NCBI GenBank assembly: GCA_016188575.1
Contig: JACPHN010000061.1
Span: 1-64,000 of the forward strand
Source of the DNA: Candidatus Schekmanbacteria bacterium
GTDB taxonomy: Bacteria; CSSED10-310; JACPHN01
Reading direction: 5' to 3'
Length of the DNA stretch: 64,000 nucleotides
Shown here piece by piece: positions 57,421 through 64,000 of this stretch. The translations under genes and the position numbers were made by a program. Within the stretch, counting starts at the first letter, position 1, and each line of letters starts with the position of its first letter. The notes below the pieces were generated by a model that saw only the letters and a list, made by a program, of their open reading frames with translations, had not been told where the DNA came from and made no database searches.

Positions 57421-58124
57421 GGAACCTGCCGGAGAGGTAGCGGTGCGGGGAGCAGATCGCTCAGTCGGTCCGCGATGCCTGGCGGCCTGCTCAGACTGGC
57501 CAATGCGCTGCGCGCGACGCCTCGCAGCGGCGGTTCCGCCTCCGCGCCACGTTCAAAACGCGCCTCGAGCAGCACCTCGAGCGTCGGCGGCGAAACCCGC
57601 GAGTCGACTGTGACGACCACCGCCATCCACGGCGCCGGCGGCGCCTGAGCGGAGGCCGCGAAACGCTGATCGCTCAGCTCCACGGTCGCGCCTGGAACGT
57701 GTCTTGCGTGGATTGCGTGCACCACGGCGAGCCCCAAGGCACGACGAATCCCCACGGGCACCCGGCCCACGCAGTCGATGCCACGAACGAACACCCGCGT
57801 GCCGCGCGGCGGCGCCATCGGCGGCAACATTGCCAGGGCGCTTTCGAGCACCGGGAGCACTTCCTTTTCCAGGGCCGCTGCCTGGCGGTTATTCGCGAGA
57901 ATCACGCCGCTCAGGCCGCTTACTGCCAGGATTATCGTCGCGCTCACCGCGAACACGAGCGCCTTGACCCACGGCCGCGCGCGGCGCCGAGCCGGGCCGC
58001 CGCCGGCTAGTCGCGCCGGCAGCTCGAACGCCGCCACGACTTCCCGTTCCCACGTCCCGTCGCCATTTCGCCCCACCAGACTGCCAGGCCCAGCCTGCGA
58101 TGGATCGGGGAATCTTTCTCTCAT
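57417..58124 (-). CDS. Single-pass membrane protein, unknown
   Basis: 235 residues; ATG 58124, 9 nt after the stop of the HDOD gene, with only a weak ribosome site. One membrane helix (VKALVFAVSATIILAVSGLS, about residues 52-72) follows an Arg-rich cytosolic segment, so about 160 residues face the periplasm. These include GTRVFVRGIDCVGRVPVGIRRALG and a beta-rich MAVVVTVDSRVSPPTLEVLL. No family recognised. Its stop overlaps the glycosyltransferase start (GTGA), so it may assist that enzyme. Confidence 0.7.
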   Translation of the reverse strand: MRERFPDPSQAGPGSLVGRNGDGTWEREVVAAFELPARLAGGGPARRRARPWVKALVFAVSATIILAVSGLSGVILANNRQAAALEKEVLPVLESALAMLPPMAPPRGTRVFVRGIDCVGRVPVGIRRALGLAVVHAIHARHVPGATVELSDQRFAASAQAPPAPWMAVVVTVDSRVSPPTLEVLLEARFERGAEAEPPLRGVARSALASLSRPPGIADRLSDLLPAPLPLRQVP

Positions 58125-58133
58125 TTCGTCAGC

Positions 58134-59420
58134 CTAACAGAGTGACCGTACCAGCTCACGCATGCCCTCGATATCCGTCTGCAGGGTGCCCAAGACCTCC
58201 GCGTCGAGCTTCAGCTCCACCACCAGCGCTGTCATCAAGTCGCGATCGGGAATGCCGTTGGCCAGCTCGTTAGCGGAGCTTACCGTCATCACGATCGGTT
58301 GACTGTCGGGCGCTTCCAGCGGCCGATGATGATACGAAATACACCGAGAAACCGCATCCGACAAGTTCCATTGCACCGCCACGAGTGCCCCGATGCTCAC
58401 GTGATGGTCGCTCATCAGCTTGTCCTGCGCCCCCGCGTCCAGACGCGTCTCCGCCAGGTAGTCTACCAGCACCGTCTTGCCGATGTCGTGAAGCAGCCCG
58501 CAAACAAAGGCGTCCTCCGGGTCGACGTGCGTGTGGCGAGCGAGCTTGCGGGCGAGAAAGGCCACAAGCAAGCTGTGCCGCACCAGGGGGAGCACGCGTT
58601 TGGCGTTTTTCGGGCTCATGTCCGCCAGCACGTGGGCGGTTGCGATGTTGGTCAGCGACTTGACGCCGAGCACGAAAATCGCGTGCTGGACGGAGGTCAC
58701 CGGGGAACCCGTGCGATAGTAGGCCGAGTTGACGATCTTGAGGATCTTGGAGGTCAGGACCTGATCGACCATGACAATTTTCGCGATCCCGTCGAACGAC
58801 TTCTGCTCCTCTTCGACCGCAGTGCGGAGCTTGCGGAGAAGACTGGGCAGCGACGGCAGCTCGATGGCGCCGGCCTCGATCTCTCCGACGACCTTCTCGA
58901 TGACGGCCGAAGTGGCTTGTCCCACCTGTTCCTCGCTGGCGCGCGCCTCATCCACGCGCTTCACCGACTGAAACATGATGAGGTTGGTGTCGAGCATGAC
59001 TGGCCCATGAAGAACGGCGGTAGGAACGGCGTCGGTGAACTCGAACTCGCCATCGCTCCACTGCAGCGTTTCCCGCACGATCGTCTCCGCGAGGCGCTCG
59101 AGCGAGTCCGCAAGCGCTGCCTTGTCGAGGATGCCCGCGGTGATGAGGTAACTGGTAAAGGGAAGTCCGAGCCGCTGGCTTTGGCCCGCGGCGCGCACGA
59201 AGTCTTGAATGGTAAGGCGGCCGAGCTGCTGCAAGAACTCCCCGAGCCGCTCGCCGCGCCGGTCGGAAGAGGCGAAGATGACCTTCCCGCGCTGAAAAAA
59301 AACGCGGCGCGTCGTTTGCCCGTCGGTGACCGTGAGTGTGCCGCTCTTTTGACCGAAATCAACCCATTGCAGCACGTCAGGGAGGGACATGAGCCCCAAG
59401 TTGCCTGAGACTTTTCTCAT
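58134..59420 (-). CDS. DUF4388 (PATAN) - HDOD signalling protein
   Basis: About 428 residues from ATG 59420; upstream in-frame codons lack support. Residues 1-110 are a DUF4388/PATAN domain (GNLGLMSLPDVLQWVDFGQKSG, TRRVFFQRGKVIFASS). The second half is HDOD: VMVDQVLTSKILKIVNSAYY, VQHAIFVLGVKSLTNIATA, then an HD-like core FVCGLLHDIGKTVLVDYL and ISYHHRPL. HDOD proteins of this sort relay cues to motility, development or gene expression and usually lack phosphodiesterase activity, though HDIGK is intact here. It follows two REC-HD/HDOD genes at a 250-bp distance, which may hold a separate promoter. Confidence 0.85.
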   Translation of the reverse strand: MRKVSGNLGLMSLPDVLQWVDFGQKSGTLTVTDGQTTRRVFFQRGKVIFASSDRRGERLGEFLQQLGRLTIQDFVRAAGQSQRLGLPFTSYLITAGILDKAALADSLERLAETIVRETLQWSDGEFEFTDAVPTAVLHGPVMLDTNLIMFQSVKRVDEARASEEQVGQATSAVIEKVVGEIEAGAIELPSLPSLLRKLRTAVEEEQKSFDGIAKIVMVDQVLTSKILKIVNSAYYRTGSPVTSVQHAIFVLGVKSLTNIATAHVLADMSPKNAKRVLPLVRHSLLVAFLARKLARHTHVDPEDAFVCGLLHDIGKTVLVDYLAETRLDAGAQDKLMSDHHVSIGALVAVQWNLSDAVSRCISYHHRPLEAPDSQPIVMTVSSANELANGIPDRDLMTALVVELKLDAEVLGTLQTDIEGMRELVRSLC

Positions 59421-59670
59421 CGTCGTCGCCGAGGTTTCATGATGCGGCGGTCCGGAAAGGTTGGCGCACAGTACCCGCGAATCTACTACCGGCCGGCTCG
59501 CGCCGCCATCTTGGGGCGCTAACCTGAATCCGCCGACCATCGCCGGATGAAAGGAGGGATGCCTCCGCGGTGCCGAATCTCTGATGTCACCCTTCTACAG
59601 TGATGCGCTTTCCGCTCCACCATCGATCGGTGCGATGCCCGACGCAGGCGGGCGATCGGGAAGCGCACTG

Positions 59671-60834
59671 TTACTCCTGGCGCGGCCGAACATAGACGCG
59701 CCACCGGTCGGCATGTGCTGTCGTCGCGGGGTGATTGCGGAGACGCTCGAGAAACCGCGAGGTGATCTGGTAGCCGCGCGCCACAAACAGTGCGCCGCCC
59801 TGCATCTTGACATCCTCGGCGAGCACCATGCCCACGCGCAGATTGTCCGTAGATACTTCGCGGACGTCGGCGAATTCATCAGTGCCGCGGATGGCGATCA
59901 GCGCTTGCAGGACATCGGATGCGTATTGACCGGCACGGCTGCGCATCGCGCTCAGTGCCACGCTCGCCGACACCCCTTCGCGCGACTCCAGGGCGTCGAA
60001 ATCCACCGCCACCTTGAGTAGCTGCGCGCCCTGGTTGATGAGGCGCCGCAGCGCATCGCTCTGCGGGGCGTCGCCGTGCTGATACGGCTTGGGGTAACGG
60101 CGGAGGATCTCCTGCACAGCTTCCAGGCGTGGAATGTTGCCGAGCAGCTCCTCGGTCAGCGCCGGCAATCTGCTGACCAGCCGCTGCTCCTCGTCCGTCA
60201 ACGCGTGGCCGTAGTAGGCTTTTTCGGCCGTTTCCGGCGGCAGCGCCAGATACCCGATTTGCGACAGCATCGCTGCGACCTCGACCTGCCAGCGCTCGCG
60301 GATGGCGAGCTGCGCCGCGAGATCGCTGACGAGCTGCTTGATGCGCGTGGCGCGCCCAAAGGAGATCGGGCTCACCAGCGCCAGAATGTCCGTCAGCGCC
60401 TTGATGCTGCCGTGAAGCGTCTGCTCCAGCAGCACCCGTTCCGCCGTGATGAGCTCATGCTGCTCGACGGCGGCCGCGACCGCCACTTGTAGCCGCGTTG
60501 CCGGGCAGGGTTTGAAGAGAAATCGGAAGATCTGCCCCTCGTTGATGGCCGCGACCGCGGCGTCGATGTCGGCCGTTCCCGTCAGCAGCATGCGAATGGC
60601 ACTGGGAGCAACCTGCCGGGCTCGCGCCAGGAAGGTGGCGCCGTCCATTCCGGGCATGCGCATATCGGACAGCACGACGGCGATGCTGCGGTCGCGCTCC
60701 AGGATTTCGAGACCGGCGGCGCCGCTCGTGGCGGTCTGCAGCTCGTAGAGACGGCGGAGGTGGAGCGAGAGGCCGGCCAGAATGTTGGGCTCGTCGTCGA
60801 CGCAGAGAATGCGGTGCTTCGCCGTCTCGGTCAT
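59671..60834 (-). CDS. Response regulator with degenerate HD-GYP-like output
   Basis: About 387 residues; ATG 60834 overlaps the upstream stop (ATGA). The receiver domain is complete: LCVDDEPNILAG, VVLSDMRMPGMDG (phospho-Asp), LLTGTAD, FLFKPCP (Lys). The output domain has the shape of an RpfG-type HD region (GRATRIKQLVSDLAAQLAIRERWQVEVAAMLSQIGYLALP), but HD-GYP's HDIGK reads SQIGY and the first His is missing, so cyclic-di-GMP hydrolysis is not expected. It may act by binding. A C-terminal segment (VSTDNLRVGMVLAEDVKMQGG) matches the usual sequence after HD-GYP domains. Coupled to the REC-HDOD gene upstream; 130 bp downstream (59541-59670) hold nothing recognised. Confidence 0.87.
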   Translation of the reverse strand: MTETAKHRILCVDDEPNILAGLSLHLRRLYELQTATSGAAGLEILERDRSIAVVLSDMRMPGMDGATFLARARQVAPSAIRMLLTGTADIDAAVAAINEGQIFRFLFKPCPATRLQVAVAAAVEQHELITAERVLLEQTLHGSIKALTDILALVSPISFGRATRIKQLVSDLAAQLAIRERWQVEVAAMLSQIGYLALPPETAEKAYYGHALTDEEQRLVSRLPALTEELLGNIPRLEAVQEILRRYPKPYQHGDAPQSDALRRLINQGAQLLKVAVDFDALESREGVSASVALSAMRSRAGQYASDVLQALIAIRGTDEFADVREVSTDNLRVGMVLAEDVKMQGGALFVARGYQITSRFLERLRNHPATTAHADRWRVYVRPRQE

Positions 60835-62045
60835 GGCTGCTTCCCGGCGCTGCGGTTCGCTGCCGCGAGCTCTTCTTCGGCCACCGCCCGCCACCGCAGC
60901 AGCTCTCCCCCAAACCCGGCGCGATCGACAAACGCGACGTCCAGCATGCTCTCGGAACCGGCGTCGAGCTCCGCCGTTGCCGGCGCGACCAGCGCGTCGG
61001 CGACGTGCGTCGCGACCAGAGTTTCGCCGGCCATTTCACCGACGAGCTGCGGGGTATGGTGATGCGCCACGGCTTCCACGATGCTCAGCGGCAGACCCCA
61101 CAAGCCGAGGAGGTAGGCGCCCACCTCGGCATGCGCTACGCCCAGGTGGTCGCGTTCGACCCCGTGGAGTGGACGGCCCGTCTCTCGGGCGTCGCGCATC
61201 GCGCTGGCGAAGCGAGCCGGGACGGCCATTGCGAGCACGATTTTCCCGACGTCGTGCACCAGCGCCGCGGTAAAAGCTTCGTTCGAGCGCTTGCGGTCGC
61301 TGAAAAACCGTTTCGCGACCCGCGCCACGAGCACCGAATGCTCCTGCAGCGCGTCCAGCGAGAACACCGCGACGCGCGGTGTCCCGGCCGTGACGAACAC
61401 ATGCGCCGTGAGGGCGAGCGCCTTGAGCAACTCGGTGCCGAGATACACCACCGCCTGTTGCACGGAGGTCTGCCGCTGCGCGACCCCGAAGAAGGAGGAG
61501 TTGACGAGCTGCAAGATCTTGGCGGCCATGGGCGCGTCCTGCTCGACGATGCTGGCGAGGTCCGCGAGGCGGACGTCGGGTTGCGCCGCAGCCTGGGTGA
61601 GCTGCCAGTATGTCCGCGGGACCGAGGGCAGCCTGTCGACCTTGCCGATGACGGCCTGGACGCTCTCGTCCTGCAGCAACGCCTGCAGGCCGCAGGCGCG
61701 CTCGACGACGTTCCGCAGCAGCTCCGCGTCGCAGGGCTTGCTCAGAAACTGATGAGCGACCGGCAGCGCGTCGACGACAGCTTCGCGTTCGGCGTAGCCG
61801 GAGAGAATGATCCGCGCCGTTCGCGGGTGCTCTTCTTTGACCGTCTGCAGGAGCTGGGCGCCATTGATTTCGGGCATGCGCATGTCAGAAACGATCACGT
61901 CGAAGGTCGCCTTGGCGAGCTCGGCGAGCGCCGCCTGGCCGCCCAGCGCAAAGACCATCTCCCACTGCTTGCGCTGCTTGCGCAGCAGGTCGCGAAGCCC
62001 ATCCAGGACCCGCTGCTCGTCATCCACGAATAACACGCGTCTCAT
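60831..62045 (-). CDS. REC-HDOD response regulator
   Basis: About 404 residues; ATG 62045 overlaps the kinase stop (ATGA); a GTG at 62054 is less likely. Receiver: LFVDDEQRVLDG, VIVSDMRMPEING (phospho-Asp), IILSGYAE, QFLSKPC (Lys). HDOD: IVEQDAPMAAKILQLVNSSFFG, VQQAVVYLGTELLKALALT, then FTAALVHDVGKIVLAMAVP and VEAVAHHHTP. Likely phosphorylated by the kinase encoded just before it. Same domain order as many Myxococcota and Vibrio regulators whose output mechanism is unknown. Confidence 0.9.
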   Translation of the reverse strand: MRRVLFVDDEQRVLDGLRDLLRKQRKQWEMVFALGGQAALAELAKATFDVIVSDMRMPEINGAQLLQTVKEEHPRTARIILSGYAEREAVVDALPVAHQFLSKPCDAELLRNVVERACGLQALLQDESVQAVIGKVDRLPSVPRTYWQLTQAAAQPDVRLADLASIVEQDAPMAAKILQLVNSSFFGVAQRQTSVQQAVVYLGTELLKALALTAHVFVTAGTPRVAVFSLDALQEHSVLVARVAKRFFSDRKRSNEAFTAALVHDVGKIVLAMAVPARFASAMRDARETGRPLHGVERDHLGVAHAEVGAYLLGLWGLPLSIVEAVAHHHTPQLVGEMAGETLVATHVADALVAPATAELDAGSESMLDVAFVDRAGFGGELLRWRAVAEEELAAANRSAGKQP

Positions 62046-64000
62046 ATTTCCCACTCCGAGCTGTCGCGGCGCGTCGCGCCAGCGATGGGCAGGCGAATGA
62101 GGAAGGTCGTTCCCTCGCCCATTCTGGTTTCAAAGGTGAGCGCTCCGCCATGTTTCTCCTTCACGATCGACCAGGCGAGCGCGAGGCCTTGCCCCGTGCC
62201 GTTGCCGACCTCTTTGGTCGTAAAAAACTGGTCGAAGATGCGCTGCCGGATGCTCTCGGGAATGCCCGGGCCGGTGTCGCGGATGGAGATGACGACGTCG
62301 CCGCCGTCCTGCCGCGTGCGCACCGCCAAAATCCCCTTGTTCCCGCTGTTGCCTACCACGTCGCGGATGGCGTGGGCCGCGTTGACCACGAGGTTGAGCA
62401 CCACCTGGTTGATGTCGTTGACGTGACAGGTGACAGGGGGAAGGTCGCCGAAGTCGGTCTCGATCTCCGCGACGTACTTGTATTCATTGCGGGCGATCGT
62501 CAGCGTGTTCTCGATGGTCCTGTTGAGGTCGACGGGTGCCATTTCGCGGCGCGCGGGGTGGGCGAATTCCTTCATCGAACGGACGATGGTGCTGACACGC
62601 TCGAGGCCGTCGACACAGCGTTCGAACGCCTCTGGAACGTTCTCAAGCGTATAGTCGAGATCCGCTTCTTCCTCCGCTTCGGCGACAGCGGCGAGAGCGT
62701 CGCGGAGCTCCGGGCCCGGTGCGCCTTCCGCCGCCAGCCGGCAGGCCTCCCGCATCCGTTCCACCAGCTCGAAGACGGCCGCGGCGGCATCGCGAAGAAA
62801 GTGGATGCTGTCGCCCACGAACTGGATCGGCGTATTGATCTCGTGGGCCACGCCTGCGGCGAGCGCTCCCACTGCGGCAAGGCGCTGGGAGGCCGCAAAT
62901 TCTACCTGCGTTCGCTTGACCTCGGTCACATCCTGAGCGACGATCACGGCGCTGGCGATGTGGTTGCCGGTGCGCAACGGGCTGATGTGGCTCGAAAACC
63001 ACAGCCTGCGGCCGTCGGGTGCCGGCGAGATCGTTTCGTAGGTTTCCGAGGCTCCCGTATCCAGAACGCGCCGCAGCATGTCCTCGTGGCGCGCATGTTC
63101 CTCCGGGATCACGTACTGCAGCCAGTACGAGCCGAGCACGTCCTCCCTGCGGTAGCTTGGCAGAACCTTGTTGATAAACTGGATGCGCCCGGCCGCGTCC
63201 ACGACCAGAATGAGCGCCGGTGCGCTGTCCATGACGGCGTCGAGCATCGTGCGCGCCGCCGCCTCCGCGGCCAGGACCCGCTGGATGCGGCTTTCGTCGC
63301 GGACGGTGGCCTGCAGGAAACACGCGCCGTCGACGTCCACCCGCGACAGCAACACACTGGCGGGGATCGGCTGACCGTCGAGGCGGCGATGGGTCCACGA
63401 GAAGAAATTGGTACCCTCCCGCATGGCGATGTCAATCATTTCTCGGGAGGCGACATCGGAGCGGCGGCCGTCCTGTTGCAGCTCCGGCGAGTATTCCCAC
63501 GGGGCGCGCGAAACGAAATCCTCCTCGTCGCGAGCGCCGAAGATCGCAATGGCCGCCCGGTTTGCCGACGTGAATCTCCAACTCGGCGGGGCGAGCGTCA
63601 TGAGCGCGTCCCGCGAGCTCTGGAACAATGCCGCGTAGCGCTTGGCGCTTTCGGCCGCCGCGTGCCTCGCGCGCTCCAGCAAGATGTTGGCGACCAGCAC
63701 CCGGCTCGCCGTCGCAAACAGCGCCGAAAGCGCCGGATCCGGGCCGCGCCTCACCTGGCTGTAAATCTCGATCAGCGCCAGCGATTCGCCGTCGGCCGCG
63801 AGAAACAAGGCCACGCCGGAACGGAGCCCACATGTCACCGCTGCCTCCACATGTCACCGCTGCCTCCTGCCGCGAATCCCGGAAGTCCACCGCCAGATCC
63901 TCGGACCACACCGTCGTCCCGTTCGCCCACGCTGTCCCGGGAAGGCTGTCCCCGGTGCACAGGTCGAGGTTCCTGGTTTCGCGTTCGAAGGCGTCGACCG
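62042..64000 (-). CDS. GAF-PAS-PAS histidine kinase, frame broken by a 19-bp duplication; N-terminus off window
   Basis: From the window edge a GAF-like frame reads ...SLPGTAWANGTTVWSEDLA...DSRQEAAVTC. A 19-bp tandem duplication (63829-63866) shifts it; deleting one copy gives ...TCGLRSGVALFLAADGESLALIEIYSQ, which continues the GAF domain into the open frame that ends at 62042. Two PAS domains follow (FTSANRAAIAIFGARD and VVDAAGRIQFINKVLP), then the acceptor helix VGALAAGVAHEINTPIQFVGDS, a helical insert, and an ATPase domain (NLVVNAAHAIR, DTGPGIP, TGQGLALAWSIV). As given, translation from the true start would stop early; a shorter protein from 63850 would lack half the GAF domain. It heads the REC-HDOD operon. 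Confidence 0.82.
63829..63866. repeat. 19-bp tandem duplication (frame-breaking)
   Basis: cacatgtcaccgctgcctc occurs at 63829-63847 and 63848-63866, head to tail. It lies in the GAF domain of the histidine kinase gene and shifts its frame by one. Confidence 0.95.

Noticed and set aside
63432-63911. A separate small gene at the right edge
   Set aside because: Its first residues belong to the GAF domain of the histidine kinase; the rest is the frame produced by the 19-bp duplication.

Overview
This is a GC-rich (roughly two-thirds G+C), gene-dense chromosomal window. No rRNA, tRNA, CRISPR array or prophage was recognised. The gene content suggests a free-living Gram-negative bacterium of the old 'deltaproteobacterial' type (Myxococcota, Desulfobacterota or Candidatus Binatia). 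The clues are several Ser/Thr kinases fused to AAA ATPase and TPR regions, sigma-54-type regulators, HDOD signalling proteins, exported proteins with Thr-Pro linkers, and C-terminal VP...RRRR sorting tails. The placement is inference; no phylogenetic marker could be compared.

Layout. (1) 1-10928, minus strand: a translationally coupled operon of large exported proteins (a 14-blade propeller protein, a GATase-like/Ig protein, an Ig-repeat protein, and the start of a small exported protein) behind a good sigma-70-like promoter. (2) 11052-20565, minus: a signalling island with a short Ser/Thr kinase, a kinase-AAA-TPR protein, a sigma-54-like AAA regulator without its GAFTGA loop, and two papain-like proteins that share an unusual N-terminal motif. 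(3) 20793-33258: type II NADH dehydrogenase, a GNAT remnant, an SbcD-like phosphoesterase, a giant 2-hydroxyacyl-CoA dehydratase activase-family protein, a hybrid histidine kinase, a leucyl aminopeptidase and an unknown protein. (4) 33403-40960: a second kinase-AAA-TPR protein, a secreted unknown, an arsR-trx operon with an apparently leaderless promoter, and leuCD. (5) 41171-46343: three hairpins, a dead IS5-family transposase, a secreted zincin-like protein and its coupled partner. (6) 46552-54574: a methyltransferase and leuS on minus; a YjiT/STY4851-type gene broken by one in-frame TAG and a Sfp-type phosphopantetheinyl transferase on plus. (7) 54854-64000, minus: a nearly continuous operon running from a GAF-PAS-PAS histidine kinase through REC-HDOD, REC-HD and DUF4388-HDOD proteins to a GT39-type glycosyltransferase and an orphan beta-class DNA methyltransferase.

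The most striking feature is the number of precise reading-frame lesions in otherwise healthy genes. They are a C9 run inside a signal peptide (10851-10859), a G8 run in a kinase catalytic loop (11493-11500), two separate 19-bp tandem duplications (45815-45852 and 63829-63866), and one amber codon (51617). All four indels are insertions of one base modulo three, and removing the extra base or copy restores a textbook protein. They could be contingency loci, recent pseudogenisation or assembly errors; the sequence alone cannot decide. The best candidate for something undescribed is the pair of papain-like proteins at 17960-20565, beside the kinases and the GAFTGA-less regulator.
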